A stretch of DNA of 64,000 bases from Paradevosia shaoguanensis (GTDB lineage Bacteria; Pseudomonadota; Alphaproteobacteria; Rhizobiales; Devosiaceae). Numbering within the stretch: the stretch's first letter is position 1; the number at the start of each line of letters is the position of its first letter. Location: the NCBI RefSeq assembly GCF_016801025.1, contig NZ_CP068983.1, positions 620,001-684,000 on the forward strand. Direction: 5' to 3'. Below are positions 18,794 through 28,204 of this stretch, piece after piece. Under the pieces are notes generated by a model. The model did no database searches and had not been told where the DNA came from. It worked only from the letters and a program-made list of their open reading frames with translations. A program made the translations under genes and the position numbers.

Positions 18794-19531
18794 ATGCCAG
18801 CATCTTTCAAGCCGCCATCGGTGGCGGGTCTTTCACGCCGCAGTTTCTGCGGGGCATTGGCGGGCGTATTGGCCCTGCCGGCGACGCAGGCGCTGGCGCA
18901 GACGGAATGCGCCGTGTTCACGCCCGAGCGGCAGAGCGCGGTGGCGCCGGCGGAAGCCATCGCGATGCTCAAGGCGGGCAACGCGCGCTTCACCAGCGGA
19001 CAATCGATCAATTGCGACCTGATGGAGCAGGTCCGGGAAACGGCAGACCACCAGTCGCCGTTCGCGGCGATCGTGGGCTGCATCGATTCCCGCGTGCCGC
19101 CGGAACTGGTGTTCGACCAGCGGCTGGGCGACGTGTTCTGCGCGCGGGTGGCGGGCAATTTCGTCAATGTCGACATCCTGGGCAGCCTCGAATATGCGAC
19201 GGCGGTGGCCGGGGCCCGGGCCATCGTGGTGCTGGGGCATAGTTCGTGCGGGGCGATCAAGAGCGCGGTGGATGGCGTGGAAATGGGCAATATCACCGCC
19301 CTCCTCCACAACCTCGCGCCGGCGCTGGCAACGATCGGGCCGGCGGATGGACCGCGCAGTTCGAGCAATCACGAGCTGGTGCAGAAGGTGGCCGAGGAGA
19401 ATGTGCGGCTGACGGCGGCGGGGCTGGCTGAGCGCAGCCCGATCATCGGCAAGCTGGTGGAGGCGGGAGAGCTCACCATCGTGCCGGCCATGCACGACCT
19501 CAAGACCGGCATCGTGAGCTGGCTGGTCTAG
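18794..19531 (+). CDS. Tat-exported beta-class carbonic anhydrase
   Basis: The 245-aa protein converts CO2 and bicarbonate. Zinc ligands and dyad are visible: Cys96-x-Asp98-x-Arg100 (GCIDSR) and His149-x2-Cys152 (GHSSCG). The N-terminus carries a twin-arginine signal, SRRSFCGALAGVLALPATQALA, so it should work folded in the periplasm. ATG 18794 has GGGGA nine bases upstream and is preferred over 18773. The TAG stop falls in the CTAG end of repeat copy B. Periplasmic beta-type enzymes are less usual than alpha-type ones. Confidence 0.93.
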   Translation: MPASFKPPSVAGLSRRSFCGALAGVLALPATQALAQTECAVFTPERQSAVAPAEAIAMLKAGNARFTSGQSINCDLMEQVRETADHQSPFAAIVGCIDSRVPPELVFDQRLGDVFCARVAGNFVNVDILGSLEYATAVAGARAIVVLGHSSCGAIKSAVDGVEMGNITALLHNLAPALATIGPADGPRSSSNHELVQKVAEENVRLTAAGLAERSPIIGKLVEAGELTIVPAMHDLKTGIVSWLV

Positions 19532-19756
19532 GGTTCCGTACTCAATTGCACCGCTAGATGAGGTTGCGATGGCCGCCCCACCCACCGGACTTCCCCCGGA
19601 CTTGATCCGGGGTCCATTGCCACCCTCCACTCGAGTGGAGCAATCCGTGGGCCCCGGCTCTGCGGCCGGGGAAGTTCGGTGGTTGTGGCGCGGCGGACTG
19701 TCGGATGGGGAGATAGCGCTCTGGGGGCGCCGGGACTTATTGAGTACGGACCCTAG
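19528..19756 (+). mobile_element. 229-bp MITE-like repeat, copy B
   Basis: It starts CTAGGGTTCCGTACTCAAT (19528-19546) and ends ATTGAGTACGGACCCTAG (19739-19756), near-perfect terminal inverted repeats. Inside are the same two hairpins and CTCCACTCGAGTGGAG palindrome as in copy A, in opposite orientation to copy A. CTAG at both edges could be a 4-bp target duplication of the kind made by IS5-like transposases. The left CTAG contains the stop of the carbonic anhydrase gene and the right CTAG the stop of the convergent bcsK, so it fills the whole space between two genes and probably acts as a bidirectional terminator. Confidence 0.8.
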
Positions 19757-21765
19757 GGCTCGCGGGAGGCCTGGATGCGCAAGGCATCGCGGGCGGCGGC
19801 CTGGCCGGCAATGGCATCCTGGAAGCCGGTGGCGGCGACGGCGGTGAAGATCTGGTCGGCCTCGCGATAGCGGCGCAGGTGGTAGTAGGACCAGGCGCGC
19901 AGGACGAGGAGATCGTTCTGCTCGGGGGCGTAGCGCGAGCGTTCATCCAGCGCGCGCAGGGCGTTGCGGTAGTCGCCGATCTCATAGGCGGCGAGGGCCG
20001 CGCGGGTGTGGATGGCGACCTGCAATTCGTTGATGCGCGCCTGCGAGAGCGGAGCGGAGGAAGACGCGACCATGGCATCCGAGGGCAGGCCCAGGCGGAT
20101 ATAGGCGAGGGACTGCCCATAGGCGGCATCGCTGCGGGTCTTTTCGCTCGATGAATTGAGGGCGCGGGCGAAGTTCGCGACGGCGTCGGAGGGACGATTG
20201 AGGTCCATCAGGCACCAGGCGCGGGCCAGCGCCCCGGCGGGCGAGAGGCTGGCGGGGGGAACGTAGGTCGAGCAACTTCGACTGCCACTGCCGGTGCCGC
20301 TGCCAGTGTTGGGAGTGGGCTGTGGCTGGACGACCGCCATTGTGGCGGCGGGTTCGGGGTTGCGTGCCGGCGCTACCGGAGCGGGCGTCGGGGCGACTTC
20401 GCCGCGCTGGCCGAAACTGGCGATGCGGGCGGAGCGGGCGCTCCATTGCGACTTGATCGCGCGGACGGTTTCGGCGTCCTTGAGGGCATCGCTGGTGACA
20501 AGAAGGCCGTAGGCCGAGGGCTCATCCTGCGGGTCCCAGGTGGTGGCGAGGCGGAACCATTGGGCCGCCGTCTGCGGCTGGGAGAAGGCGTAAGCGTACC
20601 AGCCCAGCTCCTGGGCGGTGTTGGCATTGCGGGCTTCCATGGTGGCGGCGACGACGCGGTTGAGCACGACGGCTTCAAGCTGCGGGCGCGGCTCCTGCGA
20701 GAGCAGGGAGGCGGCGGCGGTGAGATAGAGCGTTGTCAGCTCGGGGCTGGCGGTGCGGTAATCAGCGAGGATCGCTTCGGCCTGACCGGGCTGTTTCTGG
20801 TCGAGCAGCGCGACGGCGAGGCCGTGCGCGGAGAGCTGGCCGGGATCGGCAGCGGTCGCCATTTCGAACCATTGCTGAGCGTCGGCGGGACGCTTCTGGT
20901 TGAGGGCGTACCAGCCGAGAAGACGCAGGTCATCGGGGGCCTTGGTCTGGCGAGCGCTGCTGTCGAGCAGCTTGACGTCTTCCTCGCCCGCGCTCGAGGA
21001 CTTGCCGGTGAGGACATCGGCGAGCGCGTTGCGGGCGAGCGAGAGGCGAATGGAGGCGAACTCCCCTGCCCCATCGGTCCCGACGCGTTCGAGGGCGAAG
21101 AGCGTATCGAGCTGGGTGCGATCGAGCAGCGCCATGGCCTTCTGCATGGTGGCGAGGCGGATCTGCGGATCGGCGCAGTTGGTGAGAACGTATTTGTAGG
21201 CGTCGAGGCCACGCGAGGTCCGCTCGGTCCTGATGAGGGCCTCGGCCACGCGCCAGAGCGAATCCACGCTTTCGCAGGTCAGCAGTTCGGGCGTGTTGGC
21301 GGCGATGCTGACGACGGTTTCGTACTGGCTGGCATCGGAGGCATTGCGCAGGCGCATGCCGGCTTCGCCGACATCGAGGCTGTGGAGCAGATCGGCACTG
21401 GGCGTGAAGGCCGGATCGGCGGCCTGCTTGGTGGCGATGGCGGCGCGGGCGGCGGCGTATTCGCCCTTGCCGTAGAAATCCCAGATCTTTTCGATATCGG
21501 GATCGGGCACGTAGTCGTTGGCGAGGAGATTGGCCGGCGGCTCCCAGCCGGGATAGAGGGCCTTGAGGCGCGCGATTTCGGCATCGACGCGCTTCTGGTC
21601 GCCCTGACGGGCGAAGTAGCGCAGCGCGGTTTCATCGACCTTCTGCTGGGATTGGGCAGCCGGCGGCGTGGTGGGCGCCTGGGCGGGCTGCTGCTGCGCC
21701 TGCGTGGCGGTGGCCAATGCGAAAAAGGCCAGGGAAAGGGTGGCGAGGCGGAGCGCCTTGATCAT
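19753..21765 (-). CDS. bcsK: TPR protein of the cellulose operon (BcsK-like)
   Basis: The 670-aa exported protein has a signal peptide (1-23, ending TQA-QQ), a Gln/Pro-rich linker and then tetratricopeptide-like helical repeats throughout (for example LRLLGWYALNQKRPADAQQW and RAWSYYHLRRYREADQIF), with a Pro/Gly/Ser-rich break near 450-500. In type III cellulose operons the last gene encodes such a TPR protein, BcsK, thought to help export or assemble cellulose in the periplasm. The ATG at 21765 overlaps the bcsZ stop (ATGA). No beta-barrel is evident, so it is not a full BcsC. Confidence 0.75.
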   Translation of the reverse strand: MIKALRLATLSLAFFALATATQAQQQPAQAPTTPPAAQSQQKVDETALRYFARQGDQKRVDAEIARLKALYPGWEPPANLLANDYVPDPDIEKIWDFYGKGEYAAARAAIATKQAADPAFTPSADLLHSLDVGEAGMRLRNASDASQYETVVSIAANTPELLTCESVDSLWRVAEALIRTERTSRGLDAYKYVLTNCADPQIRLATMQKAMALLDRTQLDTLFALERVGTDGAGEFASIRLSLARNALADVLTGKSSSAGEEDVKLLDSSARQTKAPDDLRLLGWYALNQKRPADAQQWFEMATAADPGQLSAHGLAVALLDQKQPGQAEAILADYRTASPELTTLYLTAAASLLSQEPRPQLEAVVLNRVVAATMEARNANTAQELGWYAYAFSQPQTAAQWFRLATTWDPQDEPSAYGLLVTSDALKDAETVRAIKSQWSARSARIASFGQRGEVAPTPAPVAPARNPEPAATMAVVQPQPTPNTGSGTGSGSRSCSTYVPPASLSPAGALARAWCLMDLNRPSDAVANFARALNSSSEKTRSDAAYGQSLAYIRLGLPSDAMVASSSAPLSQARINELQVAIHTRAALAAYEIGDYRNALRALDERSRYAPEQNDLLVLRAWSYYHLRRYREADQIFTAVAATGFQDAIAGQAAARDALRIQASREP

Positions 21766-22802
21766 CGCGAATCCTCCGTCAGGCATTGGGCGCGCTCACG
21801 CCGCAGGAAATCGAGGGCCAGCAATTGCAGCGTGGCGGCGTAATAGCTGGTGGGCGCAAAGCGGCTGGCATCGGCCGGAACCGACTTGCCGTCGAGTACG
21901 CAGGCAAGGGCGGCGCCGATGAGCTGGTAGCCGGGCTCGGTGAGGTGCTCCTTGACCTCGCCGGTCGTGACGTCGATGCGCTTGAGGCCATCGTCATCGG
22001 CCATGGCGCGAAACGGTTCGAGGGCTTCGGCGGGGGCACCGGCGCGCATGAGATAGAGCGGGACGCGGATGTTGTTGTAGCCGAACTCGGGCGGGAAACC
22101 ATCGGCGGGGCGCGGATCGTCTTCGGCCAGGGAAACCCAATCGGGCGGCAGGCCGGCGGTATTGTTGGCGCTCAACGACAGGAGCTTAAGCTCATCCTCG
22201 CCGACGGATTGCCAATCGGTATCGGGGTCGAGCTGCTGGAAGACCGGGCGGGTCTCCCAGATCCAGTAGGAGGGATTGACCACGGGGGCGTCGTCGCGGT
22301 GACCGACGGCAAAGCCCTCGACGCCCGGCAGGGTGACGCGCAGGCCGTTGATCTGGACAAGGAGATCGTCGCCAAGGGCCGCGACGATGCCACGGGCGGC
22401 TTCGAGCTTGCCCGGATCGTTCCAGGCCTGGCCGGCAAGGCCGAGGGCATAGGCGATGAGGATGTCGCCGTCGCTGGCATTGTTGGTGTCGGTGACGTGG
22501 GGGGTCTTGTCCTCTTCCCAGCGCCAGGCAGCGAGGCCATCGGGGCGCACCATCAACTCGGTGCGGGTGAAGGACCAGATGGCCTCGAAGGTCGGCCGAT
22601 CGTCGGCGAGATAGGCAAGGAGGAGGCCATAGCCCTGGCTCTCGCTGTGGCTGATATTGCCGTTGGCCGTGTCGACGACGCGACCGGTATCGGTGACGTA
22701 GTTCTGCCGATAGGCGCTCCACTCATCGGGGCGGATGGTGGGGGCGCCGAGTGCCGGGGCGGCGGCGAGAATGGTGGTTGCCAGGGCCATCGCCATCCTC
22801 AT
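21762..22802 (-). CDS. bcsZ: Endoglucanase of the cellulose operon, GH8
   Basis: A 346-aa periplasmic beta-1,4-glucanase with signal peptide (1-20). The GH8 catalytic acid Glu54 lies in SHSESQGYGL and the conserved NNASDGD (Asp111/Asp113) follows, as in BcsZ and Agrobacterium CelC. It trims or edits nascent cellulose. The ATG overlaps the bcsB stop (ATGA), and its own stop overlaps the bcsK start, so translation of the three genes is probably coupled. Confidence 0.93.
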   Translation of the reverse strand: MRMAMALATTILAAAPALGAPTIRPDEWSAYRQNYVTDTGRVVDTANGNISHSESQGYGLLLAYLADDRPTFEAIWSFTRTELMVRPDGLAAWRWEEDKTPHVTDTNNASDGDILIAYALGLAGQAWNDPGKLEAARGIVAALGDDLLVQINGLRVTLPGVEGFAVGHRDDAPVVNPSYWIWETRPVFQQLDPDTDWQSVGEDELKLLSLSANNTAGLPPDWVSLAEDDPRPADGFPPEFGYNNIRVPLYLMRAGAPAEALEPFRAMADDDGLKRIDVTTGEVKEHLTEPGYQLIGAALACVLDGKSVPADASRFAPTSYYAATLQLLALDFLRRERAQCLTEDSR

Positions 22803-25093
22803 GACTTCCGGCCTACGGTCTTGAGCAGGCCCCAGGTGGCCAAGGTCAGCAGCACGGCGATGGCTCCGAGGAGGAGTGTGAATTCCAGAATGTTGCTCGA
22901 TAGCCAGTTGGCGGCAATGAGCCGGTAATTGGTGAGCGAGGGCGGTTGCGTCTGCACCAGCGTGACGCGATTGGGCGTGATGGAAACGACGGCGGGATCG
23001 TCGGCGCCCAGCGCGCTGACGCGACCGGATATGGCGCGCCAGTTGACGGTTTCGGCGAGGCGCCGGGTGGCATCGAGGAAATGGGTTTCGTCGGGAATGG
23101 TGAGGTAGGTCCAGACGCCGCCTTCGGGCTGGCGAACCTGGGAGAGGATGACGCCATCGCGCGATTGCGGCACGAAGGCGCCGTCATCGGCACGCACCAG
23201 CCAGAAATTCTGCGGGCGCAGGCCGAGACGATCGGCGAGCCAGGCCTTGATGCCATCGAAGGGATTAGCGGAATTGCCCGAGGACTGGCGGAAGCTGTCG
23301 AGAAGGGAATCGTCGCCGACGCCGCCCGAGCCGACAGTGCCAGCAACGCCGCTGCGCCGGACGAGATCGGCGGGGAGCGCGGCGAGGGGCGCAACGATGA
23401 TGGCGTCGCGATCGGGCGTGGGGCTGGCGGACATAGTGAGCGGCATGAGCGCGCCAGAGGCGACAGCGGCGCGGGCGACCACGGTCATGGCGGAGGCGAG
23501 CGTGGGACCGCCCTCGCCGACATAGACCTGGGCCGAGCCTTCATCGGCATAGGGCGCGCCGGTGCCGGCAAAGGCCGAGAGATCGGGGAAGGCGCCGATG
23601 CGGGCGAAGTCGGGCATTTGCAGGCGCGTATTGGCCGAGATGACGAAGCGCGTGGGCGCCATCTGCGTGAGGCCCGGCGGGCAGGCCTTGTCGGCCTCGG
23701 TCTGGAGCAGGACTTCGAGCTCGACCTTGTTCCGCCCCGGGCGGAAATTGGTCATCGGGATGTTGATGGGGGTATCGCGCGAGAAGCCGCGGCCAAGCCG
23801 GAGCACCGGGGTCGAGGAGGCGATCTGGCCGTTCACGTAGACATTGAACTGGCTTTCGGGCAGCACGTCGCTCGAATAGGCGGCGTTGAGCATCAGCGTC
23901 GCCTGGCCGAACATGTTGGAATAGAAATCGGGCGGGAGCGCGAATTCGAAGCCGGTGGTGTAGCGGCGGCCGTTGAACTCGGCCGTGCGCACGCCGACGT
24001 CGCCGAGCACGATGCGACGGGCATTGTCGAGCCGCAGGATGGGATAGGCGAGATCGGCGCGGCGCGGGAGCATGGTGGGGTCGGCATCCGGATCGGCCTT
24101 GCCGATCTCGGCGGCCGCGGCCTCGACGCCCTTCCAGTCGGGACCGGTGAGGACGAGGGTGTTGGCCGATGCGCCCTGCTCGAAGCTGGCGACGGGCTGG
24201 CCGGTCCCCTGCCCCGCAAGCGCGGCGGCATCGGCGGGCAACTGGGCGGCGGGAGCCATCACGACGTTGAGGTGGCCGGGCGGGGTGGCGGCCGGGAGGG
24301 TATCGGCGATCTCGATGCGCAGATCGGGGACGTGGAGGGCCTTGCCGAGATTCTGGGCGAGAACCAGGCCGGCCTGGCGCGCCTCGGGACTATCCTGGAG
24401 GCCTGGCGCGAGAAGGTGGACGGTGGTGCGGCCATCGGCATCGACGCCTGTGGCGGCCAGTTCGCCGACTTCGGTGAGACGGACCGCGTTGGGATCATCG
24501 AAGCGGATCGCGGTCCTGGCGGGATCGAGGCGGGACCACAATTCGTAGGTCGAGGCGACGCTGCAATCGGTGCGGTGGCGCTGGGTGGCGAGGAATTCGA
24601 CGATATTGGCGCCGGGCTTGAGGACGCCCGCCGGGATGGCCTCGCTCAGGTCCTGCGTGCTGGCCGAGGAGGCGATGGGCGAGGAGAGCACGGTGGTGCC
24701 GTTGATATCGACGCGCAGTTGCGAGGCCTCGGGCGAGACGACGAGGGCGTTGAGATAGCCGAGATCGAGCTTGGCGGGCGACGCGGCCTGGGCGGGCGTG
24801 AGGTAGAGGCTGACGCCCTGGCGGGCCTCCTCGCCGTTGAGTTCGAGCGTGTCGAAGGGGATGAGGAAGCGCGTGGCGCTGGCCGGCGCGGGCGGAGCGG
24901 GTGGCGTTTCGGTGGGCGCCGGGGTGGCGGGCTGTTGGGGTGGCGGCTCGGCAGTCGGCGGCGGGGCCGGCAGTTGCTCGTTGCCGCGTTCGGGAGTCAT
25001 GTCGAACGGAGCCGGCGCCTGCGCGAGGGCGGGAAGGCCCAGCGCCAGCAGCAGGATGGCGACGGCGGTGGAGGTCGCGGAACGGCCCCGCAT
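22799..25093 (-). CDS. bcsB: Cellulose synthase regulatory subunit BcsB
   Basis: The 764-aa periplasmic subunit has a signal peptide (about 5-27), a Pro-rich linker, two repeats of carbohydrate-binding plus ferredoxin-like domains, and one C-terminal membrane helix (about 733-757, LEFTLLLGAIAVLLTLATWGLL) that docks on BcsA. It guides the growing glucan across the periplasm and is required for synthase activity. The ATG at 25093 shares its A with the bcsA stop (TGATG). The frame is open upstream but that part is not BcsB. Confidence 0.95.
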   Translation of the reverse strand: MRGRSATSTAVAILLLALGLPALAQAPAPFDMTPERGNEQLPAPPPTAEPPPQQPATPAPTETPPAPPAPASATRFLIPFDTLELNGEEARQGVSLYLTPAQAASPAKLDLGYLNALVVSPEASQLRVDINGTTVLSSPIASSASTQDLSEAIPAGVLKPGANIVEFLATQRHRTDCSVASTYELWSRLDPARTAIRFDDPNAVRLTEVGELAATGVDADGRTTVHLLAPGLQDSPEARQAGLVLAQNLGKALHVPDLRIEIADTLPAATPPGHLNVVMAPAAQLPADAAALAGQGTGQPVASFEQGASANTLVLTGPDWKGVEAAAAEIGKADPDADPTMLPRRADLAYPILRLDNARRIVLGDVGVRTAEFNGRRYTTGFEFALPPDFYSNMFGQATLMLNAAYSSDVLPESQFNVYVNGQIASSTPVLRLGRGFSRDTPINIPMTNFRPGRNKVELEVLLQTEADKACPPGLTQMAPTRFVISANTRLQMPDFARIGAFPDLSAFAGTGAPYADEGSAQVYVGEGGPTLASAMTVVARAAVASGALMPLTMSASPTPDRDAIIVAPLAALPADLVRRSGVAGTVGSGGVGDDSLLDSFRQSSGNSANPFDGIKAWLADRLGLRPQNFWLVRADDGAFVPQSRDGVILSQVRQPEGGVWTYLTIPDETHFLDATRRLAETVNWRAISGRVSALGADDPAVVSITPNRVTLVQTQPPSLTNYRLIAANWLSSNILEFTLLLGAIAVLLTLATWGLLKTVGRKS

Positions 25094-27279
25094 CAATTGC
25101 CCTCCGCCACGCGCCGGCGGGACGAGGCGCCGCCGGCAAACCGCAGGAAATAGCCGAGGCCGCGACCGGTCTGGTAAACGGCGAGGCCGAGGAAATGCAG
25201 CGTGCCGCCGATGACGCCGATATTGACCTGACGGCTGCGCTGCTGGGCATCCCACACGGCCGAATTGGCGTAGAGGAGATCGGCCATCAGGCGATAGTCG
25301 TTGACCTTTTCCGGCTTGAAGCGCGCACCGAGCGTCACCTGCTTGCCGCTGCCGGCGACATTGCGCAACAGCACCTCGATCTCGTTGTCGGGGATGTCGG
25401 AGAGCGGCACGAAGCGGATCCTGGTGGTCGCTTCGCGGACGAGGCCGGCCCCGGGACCGGAGAGCTTGATGCCGACGCCGCCGCTCGACACGTCGGTGAT
25501 GGTGCCCTTGATCCAGGAGCCATCGGGCGCCAGCACTTCGCAGCGGCGATCGACCGTCACGCGACGGCTGGCGCGGGATTCGCGGCGCTCGGATACGACG
25601 CCGAGGGCGCAGCCGGCGAGGATGAGGTTGAAGACGTTCCAGCCGCCGACGACGAGGGTGATTTCGGCGCGGTAAGGCTCGGTGATGACCTTGTAGGCGG
25701 TGAAGGCGAGCGCCAGCACGAGGATGAGGAAGATGACGTAGAAGGGCCGCGCCAATTCTGAGAGGCGCGCCTCATCGACGGATTCGTCCTTGGCGGTGAC
25801 GCGGAAGGTCGGCTTGCTGGGGTTGCGGAAGACCGAGATGATCGCAGGCGCCAGGTGCACGGACTGGATGTATTCGTAGAGTTCGGAAATCCACGGCCAG
25901 CGCCAGCGGCCATAGAGCGAATTCTGCATCACCAGGTTCACCAGCACATAGGTGAGCGTATAGGCGACGAACTCGCCACCCGAGGCGGTGAAGATTTCGA
26001 GGTTGAAGAAGAGGTAGCAGAACGGCGCGAAGAGGAAGATGAGCCGCGTGAAGGGGAACAGCCAGAACAGCGTGCTCGAAAGATAGCAGATGCGCTGCGG
26101 CACGCGCAGGCCGCGCTTGAACAGCGGAAAGCTGAACAGCAGGATCTGCATCATGCCCTGCGCCCAGCGCGTGCGCTGGCCGATGAAGCTGGCGAAGGTA
26201 GCCGGCTGGAGGCCTGCGATCAGGGGCTTGTCGACATAGACGCTGTTCCAGCCATGGGCGTGAAGATCGATGGCGGTCTCGCAATCCTCGGTGATGCTGC
26301 GGCCGGAAAAGCCGTTGCCGGTCATCAGCGCCTCGCGGCTGAGGAGCGCCGCGGAGCCGCAGAAGAAGGCGGCGTTCCACTTGTCGAGGCCGCGCTGGAT
26401 GACGCCGTAGAACATCTCGTTCTCGGACGGCATGCGCTGGAAGGTGCGCAGGTTGCGCTCGAGCGGATCGGGATTGAGGAAGAAGTGCGGTGTCTGGACG
26501 AGGAAGAGCTTCGGATCGTCCGCGTAGTACGGAACCGTCTCCTGGAGGAAGTCGCGGGCGGGGGCGTGGTCGGCGTCGAATACGGCGACGAGGTCGCCGG
26601 TGGAGTTGGCCAGGCCGTTGTTGAGGTTGCCGGCCTTGGCGTGCTCATTGCGGTCGCGCGTGAGATAGCGGACATCGAGTTCGGCGCAGAGGCGGCTCAA
26701 CTGCTCGTAGCGCTCCTGGGCGGCTTCGGCGGTGTCGGGATTGGGCGAGTTGCGCTTTTCGAGCGTACCGCCGTCGTCGAGCAGCCAGACGGTGAGCTTG
26801 TCGGCGGGGTAGTCCATGCCCTTGGCGGCCGAGAGGGTGCCGGCGAGGAGCGCATAGTCCTCGTTGTAGGTGGGAACGAAGACATCGACCGTGGGCACTG
26901 GCGCGCCGGGTTCGAGCCGGCGCGACTTGCGCGGGGTCATGGGGCTGGAGACGACGAAGAGGCTGAGCGCCAGCATCATGATGCAGTAGAGCTCGGCGAG
27001 ATAGAGCAGGAAGGCGGGGATGAAATCGCCCCATTGCTCGATGGGCGGCAAAGTGCTGGTGGTGCGCCAGTAGGCGTAGCGGAGCACGATGGCGGTGCCG
27101 AGTGCGAGGAGCAGCAGGCGCCAGAGCCCGCCGAGGCGAAACACCTTGATGATGCTCATCAGGAAGATGAACACGACGGCCGTCACCAGATGCACCTGCA
27201 GGCTGACCGGCAGGGTGATCACGACAACCATCGCCAGCGTCGCCACCAGCCAGGCGAGAATGGTCAGCGTCTTGCGCAC
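25093..27279 (-). CDS. bcsA: Cellulose synthase catalytic subunit BcsA with PilZ domain
   Basis: A 728-aa inner-membrane GT2 enzyme that polymerises UDP-glucose into cellulose. Visible motifs: DDG (168-170), DAD (235-237), TED (330-332) and QRTRW (368-372), flanked by membrane helices. The C-terminal PilZ domain carries Arg residues at 565-573 (RxxxR) and DVSSGG (596-601), the c-di-GMP site, so activity should need c-di-GMP. The start is GTG 27279, 13 bases after the bcsN stop, with AGAGGGG upstream; the longer open frame reads into bcsN and is not used. Confidence 0.96.
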   Translation of the reverse strand: MRKTLTILAWLVATLAMVVVITLPVSLQVHLVTAVVFIFLMSIIKVFRLGGLWRLLLLALGTAIVLRYAYWRTTSTLPPIEQWGDFIPAFLLYLAELYCIMMLALSLFVVSSPMTPRKSRRLEPGAPVPTVDVFVPTYNEDYALLAGTLSAAKGMDYPADKLTVWLLDDGGTLEKRNSPNPDTAEAAQERYEQLSRLCAELDVRYLTRDRNEHAKAGNLNNGLANSTGDLVAVFDADHAPARDFLQETVPYYADDPKLFLVQTPHFFLNPDPLERNLRTFQRMPSENEMFYGVIQRGLDKWNAAFFCGSAALLSREALMTGNGFSGRSITEDCETAIDLHAHGWNSVYVDKPLIAGLQPATFASFIGQRTRWAQGMMQILLFSFPLFKRGLRVPQRICYLSSTLFWLFPFTRLIFLFAPFCYLFFNLEIFTASGGEFVAYTLTYVLVNLVMQNSLYGRWRWPWISELYEYIQSVHLAPAIISVFRNPSKPTFRVTAKDESVDEARLSELARPFYVIFLILVLALAFTAYKVITEPYRAEITLVVGGWNVFNLILAGCALGVVSERRESRASRRVTVDRRCEVLAPDGSWIKGTITDVSSGGVGIKLSGPGAGLVREATTRIRFVPLSDIPDNEIEVLLRNVAGSGKQVTLGARFKPEKVNDYRLMADLLYANSAVWDAQQRSRQVNIGVIGGTLHFLGLAVYQTGRGLGYFLRFAGGASSRRRVAEGN

Positions 27280-27292
27280 CCGATTCCCCTCT

Positions 27293-28204
27293 TCAGTTTG
27301 CACCTGCCGGTGGTGGAGGCACCAGGACGGCCGGCGCGGTCTGCGTCGCGGGCGGCGCAGGCACGATCGGCCCGGTTGTGCCCGTGGACGTGCCCGGCGC
27401 CGGAACGATGGGCGTTCCGGGCGGCAGGACAGGAGTTTCAACGGGTTTGGACGCGGCCGGTTGCCGCCGCGGGACGGCCTTGGGCTGGCTGACTGGGGTT
27501 ACGGTTGCGAAACCCTCAACGCCCTGCGGCTTAATCGGCACAAAAATGCGCCCGATCTGCGCGGGTGCGCGCCAAGGATCGAAGACGTCGGCATTGATGC
27601 GCAGCTGATACATGACGCCGAGCAGCGATTCCTCGCTGCGGGCCTTGTCGCACAATTGCAGCCGCACCGAGATGGCGCCGCGCTTGAAGGCGCCGGACGG
27701 GCGCGTGGTGGGCTCGATGCGCTGCCAGGCATAGACGCAGGTATCGCCCGCGGGAGACCGGCCGGCGGCGTAGCCGAAGGGGCCGTAATCGTTCTGCACG
27801 TAATAGGGCGAGAGCTTCATGTTGGCCTGGGGCCAGGCGGCACGCGCCTCGCTCATGAGGTCGAGTTCGACGAGCGGGGTATCGGCCAGTTCGCCTGCCG
27901 AACCATCGCCGCCAGCGGCCTTGAAGAGCACGATTGTGATCTTGTTCTCGCCGGGCGTGCGCGCCTGCGTAGCTAGCGAGATTTCCTGCCGGATGGCATT
28001 GGCGAAGGTCGTCTGGACAACGCCCAGAATGCCGGGACCGCCGGGCGGCGGGTAGATGAGTGCACCCACGGGCGCTACCTGCGCCGCGGCCTGCGTCTGA
28101 AGCGCAGGCTGCTGGCTACATGCCGACAACACAAGGGCAGCCAGGCAACTGGCCGCAACAACAAGCCCACGCCCCCGAGGGAGGGCGCATCGTATAAGGC
28201 TCAT
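27293..28204 (-). CDS. bcsN: Cellulose biosynthesis lipoprotein BcsN
   Basis: The 303-aa protein has a lipoprotein signal (lipobox LSAC, Cys near 29), then the BcsN pattern (GILGVVQTTFANAIRQEISLATQARTPGE, ITIVLF) and a long Pro/Ala/Val-rich tail that could reach across the periplasm. BcsN is found in alphaproteobacterial cellulose operons directly before bcsA, as here; its precise role is not known. It is the first gene of the operon, with GGAGG 11 bases before the ATG. Confidence 0.82.
   Translation of the reverse strand: MSLIRCALPRGRGLVVAASCLAALVLSACSQQPALQTQAAAQVAPVGALIYPPPGGPGILGVVQTTFANAIRQEISLATQARTPGENKITIVLFKAAGGDGSAGELADTPLVELDLMSEARAAWPQANMKLSPYYVQNDYGPFGYAAGRSPAGDTCVYAWQRIEPTTRPSGAFKRGAISVRLQLCDKARSEESLLGVMYQLRINADVFDPWRAPAQIGRIFVPIKPQGVEGFATVTPVSQPKAVPRRQPAASKPVETPVLPPGTPIVPAPGTSTGTTGPIVPAPPATQTAPAVLVPPPPAGAN

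Noticed and set aside
22946-25153. 735-codon open frame antisense to bcsB
   Set aside because: A consequence of high G+C codon use in bcsB; composition is Gly/Arg/Asp-rich without any domain, and bcsB is certain. Similar long antisense frames over the MscS gene (45204-47714), hisD (36715-38811), murA (42105-43754) and the monooxygenase gene (31714-33420) were rejected for the same reason.
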